From assembly GCF_018603905.1 (NCBI RefSeq), contig NZ_JAHFZZ010000002.1:372001-436000 (forward strand): a stretch of DNA of 64,000 nt. Direction: 5' to 3'. The position numbers were made by a program, and so were the translations under genes. The notes below the pieces were generated by a model that was given only the letters and a program-made list of their open reading frames with translations, searched no databases and was not told the DNA's origin. Position 1 is the stretch's first letter, and the number at the start of each line of letters is the position of its first letter. Positions 9,660 through 17,303 of the stretch are shown here, piece by piece. This DNA comes from Nonomuraea sp. NEAU-A123 (GTDB taxonomy: Bacteria > Actinomycetota > Actinomycetes > Streptosporangiales > Streptosporangiaceae).

Positions 9660-9949
9660 ACATCCTGCATCTCGCCCTGTCCGCCGACTGGGCCGACGCC
9701 CAGCCGGCAGGGGAGTACCGCATCTCCACCCTCGGCTGCACCCTCGAGGAAGAAGGCTTCATCCACTGCAGCCGCGACCTCGACCAACTCCACGGCGTAC
9801 ACGCCGCCTTCTACAGCCACCTCACCGAACCACTGCTCATCCTCGAGATCGACCCCACCGGACTCGACATCCGCCTCGAAAACGGCTTCCCCCACCTGTA
9901 CGGCCCGCTCCCGGCCACCTCGGTCACCGCCACGCGCCCCTACGCCTGA
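9647..9949 (+). CDS. DUF952 family protein
   Basis: 100-residue cytoplasmic protein of family DUF952, a small fold related to glutathione-S-transferase/ART-like domains with no proven reaction. Recognisable blocks are the start INILHLALSADW, the middle LEEEGFIHCSR and the end FPHLYGPLP. The ATG at 9647 lies inside the end of the acetyltransferase gene; the open frame starts earlier, at 9608, but that extension is only acetyltransferase sequence in another frame. Confidence 0.85.
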   Translation: MDTINILHLALSADWADAQPAGEYRISTLGCTLEEEGFIHCSRDLDQLHGVHAAFYSHLTEPLLILEIDPTGLDIRLENGFPHLYGPLPATSVTATRPYA

Positions 9950-9959
9950 CACACCCGCG

Positions 9960-10778
9960 CTACGCGCACAACACCCGCTCAATCCGGCGCGCCGCGAACC
10001 ACAACCCCGCCACCGCCATCACCACCAGATAACCCGCATGCCCCAGCAACCCCCACTGCGGCACACCTGAGGCCAGACCCCGCACCAACTCCACCGAGTG
10101 ATACAGCGGCGTCACCCGCACCACCACCGCCAACACCCCCGGATAATCCGCCACAGGGGAGAAGGTGCCGGAAAACAGGAACAACGAGAACTGCGCCGCC
10201 GTCATCAAGTCGAAATCCTGCCAGCCACGCAGCAGCGTCGACACCGCCATCCCCAGCGCCCCGAACGACAACCCCACCAGCATCGTCGCCGGAAACGCCG
10301 CCAGCGCCCACACCGGATCGGCCAGCCGCAACACCACCATCACCACCAAGAACAACGCCGTGTACACAGAGCTGCGCACCATCGCCCAGCTCAACTCACC
10401 CAGCGCGATCTCGATCGGCCGCACCGGCGTCGCCAAAATCGCCTCGAACGTCTTGGCGTAGCGCATCTTGAAAAAGAAGTTGAACGTCGTCTCCGACAAC
10501 GCCCCGTTCATCGCCGAAACCGCCAGCATCGCCGGCGCCACGAACACCGCGTACGACACCACCCGGCCATCACCCACCGGGATCCGCCCCACCAGCGCAC
10601 CCACACCCACACCGATCGACAGCAGATACAGCAACGGCTCGAAGAACCCCGACACCAGCACCAGCCAGTACGAAGCACCCGAACGCAACGCACCCACATT
10701 GCGGCCCACGACCGCACCCACCCGGCCCACCGAAACCCGGCCCGACACCAGCCGGGCCACCGTCAACGTCACCATCAT
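9960..10778 (-). CDS. ABC-2 type exporter permease (second subunit)
   Basis: 272-residue integral membrane protein with about six hydrophobic helices and the ABC-2 signature region ATMLVGLSFGALGMAVSTL. It is the last gene of a three-gene operon (ATPase, permease, permease) running right to left, and its ATG shares one base with the stop of the preceding permease. The NodJ/DrrB family exports lipophilic compounds, polysaccharide precursors or drugs. The two different permeases probably form a heterodimer. Confidence 0.88.
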   Translation of the reverse strand: MMVTLTVARLVSGRVSVGRVGAVVGRNVGALRSGASYWLVLVSGFFEPLLYLLSIGVGVGALVGRIPVGDGRVVSYAVFVAPAMLAVSAMNGALSETTFNFFFKMRYAKTFEAILATPVRPIEIALGELSWAMVRSSVYTALFLVVMVVLRLADPVWALAAFPATMLVGLSFGALGMAVSTLLRGWQDFDLMTAAQFSLFLFSGTFSPVADYPGVLAVVVRVTPLYHSVELVRGLASGVPQWGLLGHAGYLVVMAVAGLWFAARRIERVLCA

Positions 10779-11539
10779 CAGTCCTGAAGTCGCCTACGGA
10801 ACGCCCAACCCGCCCACCACACCCCGCCCACCGCGAACACCAGCAAACACCCCGCATGCGCCCACACCGGCCACAGGGGAGCGGCCCCCGACGTCGCCGC
10901 CCGCGAAAGCTCCACCCCATGCCACAACGGCGAGAGGTAAGCCAGCGACCGCACCACCGGCGGCAACTGCTCCACCGGGAAGAACACCCCCGCGAACAAC
11001 GTCGAAGGCAGCATCACGAACCGAAACAGCAACGCGAAATAACTGTCGTGATCGATCGTCGCCGAAAACGCCGTCACCGGCGCCGCGACCGCCACCGCCA
11101 GCAACGCCGCCACCAGCGGCGTCAGCACCACCCACGGCGAGGACAACACCCCGAACGCCCCCACCACCAGCAGGAACACCACCACCGCGATCTCGACCCT
11201 GAACACGATGTACAGCAGCCAGCCGCCGATCATGTCCCACACCGACACCCGCGTCGCGAACATCGCATGCGCCCCGCGATTCCACCGGAACTCCCCGAAC
11301 ACCGCGTACGTGCACTCGCCGACCGCCATCTGAAACGCCGTCGAAGCCAGCACACCCGGGACGATCCACTCAACGTACGGCACGCCGCCCACCTCGCCGA
11401 CGTAACCACCCACCCCCAGCCCGATGCTGGCCAGGAACAGCACCGGCAACACGAACGACGAGAACAACGACGCCCGCCACAACCGCTTGTACAACGTCAG
11501 GTGCCGCTCCAGCACCGCCACCGCCGGATGCGCCATCAC
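10778..11539 (-). CDS. ABC-2 type exporter permease (first subunit)
   Basis: 253-residue membrane protein with six predicted helices, paired with the permease that follows it. It opens with a short cytoplasmic segment (AVLERHLTLYKRLW) before the first helix and ends FRRRLQD. Its start overlaps the end of the ATPase gene by 4 nt (ATGA), so translation is coupled. Together with its neighbours it forms a NodIJ/DrrAB-like efflux system; the cargo is unknown. Confidence 0.88.
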   Translation of the reverse strand: MMAHPAVAVLERHLTLYKRLWRASLFSSFVLPVLFLASIGLGVGGYVGEVGGVPYVEWIVPGVLASTAFQMAVGECTYAVFGEFRWNRGAHAMFATRVSVWDMIGGWLLYIVFRVEIAVVVFLLVVGAFGVLSSPWVVLTPLVAALLAVAVAAPVTAFSATIDHDSYFALLFRFVMLPSTLFAGVFFPVEQLPPVVRSLAYLSPLWHGVELSRAATSGAAPLWPVWAHAGCLLVFAVGGVWWAGWAFRRRLQD

Positions 11540-12468
11540 TCCACCAACGTCCGGCCCGTCAGATGAAGGAACACATCCTCCAGCGACGACCTGCGCACCA
11601 GCACACTGGAGGGCACCAGCTCACGCCGATGCACCTCCGACACCGCCGCGTCACCGTCCTTGGCATACAGCAAGATCCGATCCGGCAGCACATCCACCCG
11701 ATCACCGACCCCGTCCAGCGGCGCCACGAAACCCGCCAGCTCCTGCCCGCCGAAGCGCAGCTCCACCACCTCAGGCGAGGAGTAGGACTCGATCAGCGAA
11801 CGCGGCGACCCCTCGGCCACGATCCGCCCACCATCCATCACCACCAGCCGATCGCACAACTGCTCGGCCTCATCCATGTAGTGCGTGGTCAGCACCAGCG
11901 TCACACCCTGCTGCTTCAACCGGAACAACCGCTCCCACAGCAGATGACGCGCCTGCGGATCCAGCCCCGTCGTCGGCTCGTCCAGCAGCACCAGATCCGG
12001 CTCGTTCACCATCGCCCGCGCGATCGTCAGCCGCCGCTTCATCCCGCCCGACAGCGGCTCCACCCGGCTCGAGGCCCTGTCACGCAGCTGCGCGAACTCC
12101 AGCAGCTCCTCGGCCCGGGCCCGCGCCTGCGCCCGCGACAACCCGAAATAGCGGGCGTACGTCGTCAAATTCTCGCGAACCGTCAGATCGGGATCCAAGT
12201 TATCCAACTGCGGGCAGACACCCAGCCGCCCCCGGATCCGCGGCCCCTCCCGCACCGGATCCATCCCGAAGATCCGCAACTCACCCGCGGACGGCATCGA
12301 CACGCAACTGATCATCCGCATCGTCGACGACTTACCCGCGCCATTGGGCCCCAAGAACCCAAACGCCTCACCAGGCGCCACATCAATATCGATCCCGTCG
12401 ACCGCGACGAAATCCCCGAACCGTTTCACCAGCCCACGCGCGTGAACCAGCGGCTGCACATCAGACAC
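11536..12468 (-). CDS. ABC exporter ATPase (NodI/DrrA-like)
   Basis: 310-residue ATPase that powers the two permeases downstream. Walker A GPNGAGKSS, signature LSGGMKRRL, Walker B LVLLDEPTTGLD and the switch His in LVLTTHYMDEAEQL are intact, followed by a C-terminal extension of about 80 residues typical of drug-resistance ATPases. The frame is open far upstream, but the extension is Arg/Cys-rich and unlike the family. GTG at 12468 (VSDVQPLVHARGLVKRF) or GTG at 12459 is the likely start. It is divergent from the SnoaL-like gene, with about 65 bp between them. Confidence 0.9.
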   Translation of the reverse strand: MSDVQPLVHARGLVKRFGDFVAVDGIDIDVAPGEAFGFLGPNGAGKSSTMRMISCVSMPSAGELRIFGMDPVREGPRIRGRLGVCPQLDNLDPDLTVRENLTTYARYFGLSRAQARARAEELLEFAQLRDRASSRVEPLSGGMKRRLTIARAMVNEPDLVLLDEPTTGLDPQARHLLWERLFRLKQQGVTLVLTTHYMDEAEQLCDRLVVMDGGRIVAEGSPRSLIESYSSPEVVELRFGGQELAGFVAPLDGVGDRVDVLPDRILLYAKDGDAAVSEVHRRELVPSSVLVRRSSLEDVFLHLTGRTLVE

Positions 12469-12533
12469 GAGCCCAGACCATAACCAACGCCACCGACAGA
12501 ATCGACCGGTTAAACGCCGCCACACTGGAGCCC

Positions 12534-12908
12534 ATGGACACCCGAACAGCCGCCCAGAACTTCGCCGACACCTGGCAACACGGCTGGACCCACCACGACG
12601 CCGACCGCATCGCCGCCCTCTACAGCCACGACGCCGTCCACACCTCCATGCCCTTCCGGCCACCACACCGGGGGAGAGGCGCCATCACCGACTACATCCG
12701 CTGGTCCTTCAGCACCGAGACCGCACCCCAGGTCACCTTCGCCACACCCATCGTGGACGGCGACCAGGCGGTCATCGAATTCCGCGTCCACGCCACCGAC
12801 GACGGCACACCCATCACCCTGGCGGGCTGCGTCATCGCCCGCTTCGACACCGACGGCCTGGCCGTACAGACCCGCGACTACTGGCACACCACAAACGGCC
12901 ACGTATGA
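12534..12908 (+). CDS. SnoaL-like / NTF2-fold protein
   Basis: 124-residue protein of the nuclear transport factor 2-like fold, small cone-shaped domains that bind or isomerise hydrophobic ligands. Typical features are ALYSHDAVHTSMPFR near residue 30, GAITDYIRWSF and the closing ARFDTDGLAVQTRDYWH. It is transcribed away from the ABC exporter. Specific function cannot be assigned. Confidence 0.8.
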   Translation: MDTRTAAQNFADTWQHGWTHHDADRIAALYSHDAVHTSMPFRPPHRGRGAITDYIRWSFSTETAPQVTFATPIVDGDQAVIEFRVHATDDGTPITLAGCVIARFDTDGLAVQTRDYWHTTNGHV

Positions 12909-13034
12909 CCGGCGGCCCGGCCACCGCATCGCGCCCCACCCCGGCGTGACACGGCACCCGTCAACCCACAACCCGCACGAAAACCGGCACGGCGATCAAC
13001 GCCGCGCCGGCCCGGAAACCCGGCACAGAAACGG

Positions 13035-13316
13035 TCAGCCCGCCACCCGCGCCCGAACCGGGCCGACGGCGGAGACCATGGAGTACGCATCAGACGAAGT
13101 GACCTCAGGAGCCACCGGGGGAGCGGCCTGCGCAACCGGAGCCGAAGGACGCGACAGCTGCTGCGTCTGCTCCATCGAGGCCCGCCGCTCGGCGCAACCA
13201 CCTGCGCAGTAACCGTTCGTCACGATCAGACGTCCCCGCAGTGTCGTATAGGACTCTCGTCCCGAAGCGGGTAGAACTCCCTGACACACTGGACATAACA
13301 CTGACTGGTTCCCCAC
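13035..13316 (-). CDS. Small cysteine-rich protein with a TTA codon
   Basis: I do not recognise this 93-residue protein. It has CPVC near the start and CAGGC at about residues 37-41, which could form one zinc site, then a Pro/Ala/Gln-rich tail. The case for a real gene is a good ribosome-binding site (AGAGGAG) about 7 nt before the GTG at 13316 and the conserved-looking Cys pairs. Codon use is unusual for the window (GTT, CTA, ACA, GCT) and codon 7 is TTA. In streptomycete-like organisms TTA codons need the bldA tRNA, which restricts expression to development. The 126 bp between it and the SnoaL-like gene holds nothing I can identify. Confidence 0.55.
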   Translation of the reverse strand: MGNQSVLCPVCQGVLPASGRESYTTLRGRLIVTNGYCAGGCAERRASMEQTQQLSRPSAPVAQAAPPVAPEVTSSDAYSMVSAVGPVRARVAG

Positions 13317-13536
13317 GTGCTGCTCCTCTCGCGGCGCGATAGCAGATTTCCCACCCTAAGCCGCTCAGGCCAGCAAGGACAGTGAATCAACCCAAGGTCA
13401 ACCCGCTGGTCAGAACATTCCGGCCGCGCACACCGTAATGATCAAGAGCCGCGGCGGGTAACCGGGGCGGCCGTCACCTCCCGTAACACCACCGGACCAG
13501 GACGTGTCCGCCGCCGGGCACCCGAGCGGCACTCAA

Positions 13537-13552
13537 GGTGACCAACGTCACC
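13537..13552. repeat. Inverted repeat beside dif
   Basis: GGTGAC and GTCACC form a perfect 6-bp dyad separated by CAAC, 57 bp left of the dif-like core. It could be a protein-binding site; nothing more can be said. Confidence 0.3.
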
Positions 13553-13608
13553 ACACGCGCACACCGATCCACCCCGAGTCAGGACCCCTCTCGGACGAAA
13601 ACCGCACT

Positions 13609-13636
13609 ACTTGACATAATGTCCATTATCAAGCAA
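13609..13636 (-). other. dif: dif-like XerC/XerD recombination site
   Basis: Read on the - strand this 28-bp element has an 11-bp XerC-side arm TTGCTTGATAA, a 6-bp centre TGGACA and an 11-bp XerD-side arm TTATGTCAAGT. The XerD-side arm matches 9 of 11 positions of E. coli dif (TTATGTTAAAT). From memory of the published actinobacterial dif consensus, about 25 of 28 positions agree. It is non-coding, and it lies between the last + strand GGGGGAG (13117) and the first - strand copy (14373-14379), where a chromosome dimer resolution site should sit. XerC and XerD themselves are not in the window. Confidence 0.82.
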
Positions 13637-13767
13637 CCGGACATGTCCGCTGACGCCCAGAAATATGGCGAACTGACGCGAGAGATTCTCCGCGTCGCGG
13701 CCCTGATCATCGCACCCATCGCCGCCGGCAAAGCCGATTGCCGCCGCTGATCACCGTCGCGCCGCGT

Positions 13768-13773
13768 TACGAT
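13768..13773 (+). promoter_or_regulatory. -10 box for a leaderless mRNA
   Basis: TACGAT at 13768-13773 is followed by exactly 6 nt and then the ATG at 13780, giving a leaderless transcript for the membrane microprotein. Confidence 0.5.
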
Positions 13774-13779
13774 CGAGAC

Positions 13780-14034
13780 ATGCACAGCCTGGCGATCTCC
13801 ACAGGGGGCCTCGTCGCGCTCACCGTCGTCGTCACCGCCCTGATCATCTATCTGATCATCCTGGCCGCCCGGCTGACCAGGAACCCCCGCAACCGCCCCA
13901 GCCCCAGCCCCCACCTGGTCGACCAGGCGCGCGAGATGAAGGCGCTCGGCCAGCTCCAAGAAGCCGTCTTCCTCGTACGCGGCGAGACCGGCATGAGCCA
14001 GCGCGCAGCCGCCCGCTTCGTCAACCGCCTCTAA
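13780..14034 (+). CDS. Membrane microprotein with L7/L12-like C-terminus
   Basis: 84-residue protein with one N-terminal transmembrane helix (about residues 8-29, LVALTVVVTALIIYLIILAA), a basic, Pro-rich linker, and a short helical tail, ALGQLQEAVFLVRGETGMS. That tail resembles the IxLVRxxTGxxLxxA pattern of the ribosomal L7/L12 C-terminal domain, seen in small actinobacterial membrane proteins of unknown role. The open frame begins at 13738, but the leaderless promoter TACGAT and the hydrophobic start favour the ATG at 13780. It is the first gene to the right of dif. Confidence 0.65.
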   Translation: MHSLAISTGGLVALTVVVTALIIYLIILAARLTRNPRNRPSPSPHLVDQAREMKALGQLQEAVFLVRGETGMSQRAAARFVNRL

Positions 14035-14059
14035 CCAACCCCAATCACCCAAAAGACCC

Positions 14060-14093
14060 GATACCGGACAGAAGGTGGATTCTGTTCGGTATC
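14060..14093. terminator. Long hairpin (14-bp stem)
   Basis: GATACCGGACAGAA at 14060-14073 pairs with TTCTGTTCGGTATC at 14080-14093 around a 6-nt loop. All 14 pairs form if one G-U wobble is allowed. It lies 25 nt after the microprotein stop, so it is probably its terminator, but it has no T-tract and its length would also suit the end of a mobile element. Confidence 0.55.
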
Positions 14094-14324
14094 ACCTATT
14101 GTTCGCGGTCCCGGCCTACAAGGGCTTGGCCGCTGATGAACGGCGTCGTCGACGCGCGAACCTACGTGGCCGCGCGCTCATCATTGAGCTTTCCCTTCCA
14201 CGACGGCGCTCGGCATGCCGGTCGACCGCCACGCGAGCCTTCTCGATCCAGGCGGCGGATTGGTCTCCGGGACCGATCTTCCTGAGACCGTTGCCGACAG
14301 TGCGGCCTGTCCAGCGTCCAGGGC
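14094..14324. other. No supportable gene
   Basis: Between the hairpin and the chimeric ORF I see only short Arg-rich open frames on both strands without ribosome-binding sites or family features. This could be eroded DNA left by the rearrangement that made the neighbouring chimeric gene. Confidence 0.4.
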
Positions 14325-15359
14325 CTATGTACGGGCGTCCCACGCATCCGACGGGACTCCTTGGCCGCGCAGCTCCCCCTTGATCACCTTTGTGGCGGCA
14401 TTCCTGGGCAGATCGTCGAGCACACGTATGTATCGGGGAACGGCGTGGCGTGGGAGCCGGTTGAGGCACCAGGCGTGTACCTGTGGTGCGGTGAGGGTGG
14501 TTCCGGGTGCCGCGCTCACGGCCACGAGTACTTCTTCCTCGGTCAGCTCCGAGGGCACGCCCACTGCGGCCGCGTCCTGGACGCCGGGCATCGCGGCCAA
14601 CACCTGCTCCACGTCCCAGGTCGCGATGTTCTCACCACGTCGCCTGATGACATCGGCGCGGCGGCCGGCGAAATAGAGGAAGCCGTCCTCATCGAGCAAG
14701 CCCCGGTCCCCCGTCCTGAACCACCCGTCGCGCAGGACCTTTCCGGTGGCGGCGTCATCGCTGGCGTAGCCGGTGAAGGTGATCGATTGTGCTCGGGGTC
14801 TGGCGGTGATCTGTCCGATCTGTCCTGCTGGCAGGGGGTGGCCGTCGTCGTCTGTGATCACTACTTCGTATTCCGGGACGGGTCGTCCGGCTGAGCCGGG
14901 CCGGCGGGTGGTGGGTGTGCTGGCGGCCACGTCGCCGAGTTCGGTGCAGGCGTAGGCCTCCAGCAGGAGGACACCGAATCGGTCCTGGAATCGCGTGGTC
15001 AGGGCTTCGGGGGCAGGTCCTCCGTAGGCGCGGCGTACCTGGTGGCGATTGTCGGATTCGGTGGCGGGGGCGCGTTCGAGGATGGCGGCGACGGCGCCCA
15101 TGAAGTTGAAGGCGGTGATGCGTTCGCGCCGGCAGGTGTCCCAGAAGCGGGAGGCGAGTTCGGCCGCGAGCAGGCCGTCTCCGCATCCGACGTCCAGGGC
15201 GTGCTCGCAGCCGTCGGGGATGGCGTCCAGGACGAGGCGTTGGTAGTGGACGTTGTGGTTCCAGGCTGGGTTTCGGTCTCGTGGTGGCGGGGGTGGTTGG
15301 GGTGAGATGGGGTTCGACGGGGCGTCTCCCCTAGATTCGATCCCGACAAAGTGGGTCAT
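14325..15359 (-). pseudogene. Chimeric remnant: methyltransferase start joined to acyl-CoA ligase end
   Basis: The 344-codon frame joins two unrelated families. Residues about 29-69 are the start of a class I SAM methyltransferase (HNVHYQRLVLDAIPDGCEH then ALDVGCGDGLLAAELA, its SAM-binding motif I). From about residue 70 (codon at 15150-15152) the sequence becomes the C-terminal half of an AMP-dependent acyl-CoA synthetase: SRFWDTCRRERITAFNFMGA, YGGPAPEAL, DGWFRTGDRGLLDEDGF, GENIATWDVE and LPRNAATKVIK with the C-terminal Lys. The methyltransferase lacks motifs II-III and the ligase lacks its P-loop TSGTTG block, so neither should work. The start has no ribosome-binding site. An in-frame deletion is the simplest origin. 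Confidence 0.7.
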
Positions 15360-15583
15360 TTGGGGCTAGTCCGGGCGGATTTTTGCGGTGATTTGTCATC
15401 AGCACTTGCTGGTTCGTGTCAGCATCGATGACATGCATGGGCTATATGGGACTGCCGTAAACGTCCGGGACCGGTGGGGGCACCCGCGCCCCGGTGCTTC
15501 CGGCTGAAGCCGACCCCGCTCCCCCGGCCCCCCACTCGGCGGCCCCCGTCACCCTCGAACGATCGCCTGAAAGAAGTTCTCCG

Positions 15584-17287
15584 TTGCGCATCCTGCTGCT
15601 CTGCTCCTCCTTCAACGGCCTGACCCAGCGTGCCTGGCTGGAACTGCGCCGGGCCGGTCACGACGTCACCGTCGAGCTGGCCATCTCGGAGCAGGTGATG
15701 CTCAAGGCGGCCCAGCTGGCCAAACCCGACCTGATCATCTGCCCGTTCCTGAAGGAGAAGGTGCCGGCGCTTCTGTGGCAGAACCACCGCACGATCATCA
15801 TTCACCCGGGGCCGCCCGGCGACCGGGGTCCCTCGTCGCTGGACTGGGCGATCGCCGACGCCGAGCCGGAGTGGGGCGTGACGGCGCTGCAGGCGGTGGA
15901 GGAGATGGACGCCGGGCCGATCTGGGGGTATCGGACGTTCGCGATGCCGGCCGAGCCGCCGCGCAAGTCCGCCCTGTACAACGGGCCGGTGGCCGATGCG
16001 GCGGTGGAGCTGGTGGTGGAGGTGGCGGCCAAGGCGATGGACGCGGGGTTCGTACCGGCGCCGCTGGATTACCGTTCACCGCAGGTACGCGGGCGGTTGC
16101 GGCCGGCGATGCGGCATGGCGACCGGGAGTTCTCCTGGTCGCAGAGCACCGATGAGGTGCTGCGGCGGGTCCGTTCGGCCGATGGGGCGCCGGGCGGGCG
16201 GGTGATGCTGGACGGGCGGATGATGCGGGTGTTCGACGTGTACCGGGGTCCGGTGGTGGCCGGGACGCCGGGGACGGTGGTGGCGCGGCGTGAGGGCGCG
16301 GTGCTGGTGCACACCGGCGACGGAACGGTGTGGGTGGGGCATCTGCGGGTGGAGGAGCCGGGCGCGATCAAGCTGCCGGCGGCGACGGTGCTGGGTGCGC
16401 GGGCGGCCGGGCTGGAGGAGCGGCCGGGCTACAGCGAGGTGACCTATGACCGCAGTGACACGGTGGGGGTGGTGAGTTTCGACTTCTACAACGGCGCGAT
16501 GTCCAGCGAGCAGTGCCGGCGGCTGGCTTCGGCGTTGCGGTACGCCGTCGCCCAGGACACCCGGGTGCTGGTGGTGCGGGGCGGCGAGGTGTTCTCCAAC
16601 GGCATCCACCTGAACGTGATCGAGGCGGCGCGCCATCCCGAGCTGGAGGCGTGGACGAACATCAACGCGATCAACCAGGTCTGCCGTGAGGTGATCACGT
16701 GCACGGGGCAGCTGGTGGTGACGTCGGTGGGCGGCAACGCGGGCGCCGGTGGCGTGATGATGGGGCTGGGCGCCGATCGGGTCCTGGTGCGAGAGGGCGT
16801 GGTGCTCAACCCGCACTATCGGACGATGGGGTTGTTCGGGTCGGAGTTCTGGACGTATGTGCTGCCCCGGCGGGTGGGGGCGATGGTGGCGCGGCGGTTG
16901 ACCAGCGAGGCGTTGCCGATCGGCGCGGCCCAGGCGGTGGAGCTGGGGCTGGCCGATCGGATGCTGGCCGGCTCACGGCTGGAGTTCGAGCGGACGGTGC
17001 TGGAGTACGCCGAGCGGCTGGCGGCCGGTGACGACTACGGGCGGCTGCTGGAGATCAAGCGGGAGGCGCAGGAGGCCGATGAACGGCGCAAGCCGCTGGA
17101 GGCCTACCGCGTGGAGGAGCTGGCCGAGATGAGCCGGGACATGTTCGATGACCGCAACGGGTTCCGGCAGGCGCGTAAGGCGTTCGTGCACAAGCGTAAG
17201 GTGGTGACGACGCCGGAGCATCTGGCCATTCACCGGGAGTTGTCCGGCGCGTCGGCGGGGCCGGTCGCGGTCGCATCTCATATGTGA
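15584..17287 (+). CDS. hoxX: HoxX-like protein (formyltransferase + crotonase domains)
   Basis: 567-residue two-domain protein of the HoxX family. HoxX makes CO for the [NiFe]-hydrogenase active site under air by decarbonylating formyl-CoA derived from formyl-tetrahydrofolate. The N-terminal formyltransferase domain starts RILLLCSSFNGLTQRAWLE and contains HPGPPGDRGPSSLDWAI. The C-terminal enoyl-CoA hydratase-like domain has GGEVFSNGIHLNVIE and the oxyanion segment GGNAGAGGVMMGLGAD. The frame opens at GTG 15494, but the family start fits TTG 15584 with AGAAG about 10 nt upstream. No hydrogenase gene is visible nearby. Confidence 0.85.
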   Translation: MRILLLCSSFNGLTQRAWLELRRAGHDVTVELAISEQVMLKAAQLAKPDLIICPFLKEKVPALLWQNHRTIIIHPGPPGDRGPSSLDWAIADAEPEWGVTALQAVEEMDAGPIWGYRTFAMPAEPPRKSALYNGPVADAAVELVVEVAAKAMDAGFVPAPLDYRSPQVRGRLRPAMRHGDREFSWSQSTDEVLRRVRSADGAPGGRVMLDGRMMRVFDVYRGPVVAGTPGTVVARREGAVLVHTGDGTVWVGHLRVEEPGAIKLPAATVLGARAAGLEERPGYSEVTYDRSDTVGVVSFDFYNGAMSSEQCRRLASALRYAVAQDTRVLVVRGGEVFSNGIHLNVIEAARHPELEAWTNINAINQVCREVITCTGQLVVTSVGGNAGAGGVMMGLGADRVLVREGVVLNPHYRTMGLFGSEFWTYVLPRRVGAMVARRLTSEALPIGAAQAVELGLADRMLAGSRLEFERTVLEYAERLAAGDDYGRLLEIKREAQEADERRKPLEAYRVEELAEMSRDMFDDRNGFRQARKAFVHKRKVVTTPEHLAIHRELSGASAGPVAVASHM

Positions 17288-17289
17288 GA
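17276..17289. promoter_or_regulatory. Dyad before the HTH-MurA gene
   Basis: TCTCA and TGAGA flank TATG across the stop codon of hoxX. A TATGTT box at 17290-17295 follows directly, 8 nt before the next ATG. This is a plausible autoregulatory operator for the HTH domain of the downstream gene. Confidence 0.45.
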
Positions 17290-17303
17290 TATGTTGTCGT
17301 GTT

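Larger units (their letters stand above)
13317..13779. other. 463-bp intergenic region containing dif
   Basis: This is one of the longest non-coding stretches in the window, apparently divergent between the cysteine-rich gene and the membrane microprotein. It holds the dif-like site at 13609-13636, a perfect 6-bp inverted repeat at 13537-13552 and the leaderless promoter of the next gene. A 70-codon open frame crosses dif but has no ribosome-binding site and no protein-like features. Confidence 0.6.

Noticed and set aside
13237..13290. tRNA-like arms
   Set aside because: The pairing is weak, no cloverleaf or T-loop consensus is present, and the stretch lies in the cysteine-rich gene.
13538..13750. 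70-codon frame across the dif-like site
   Set aside because: It has no ribosome-binding site, no domain pattern and a start within an inverted repeat; the non-coding dif reading explains the AT-rich core better.
14325..15359. Functional acyl-CoA ligase or methyltransferase
   Set aside because: The ligase P-loop half and the methyltransferase motifs after motif I are missing, so neither activity is expected.
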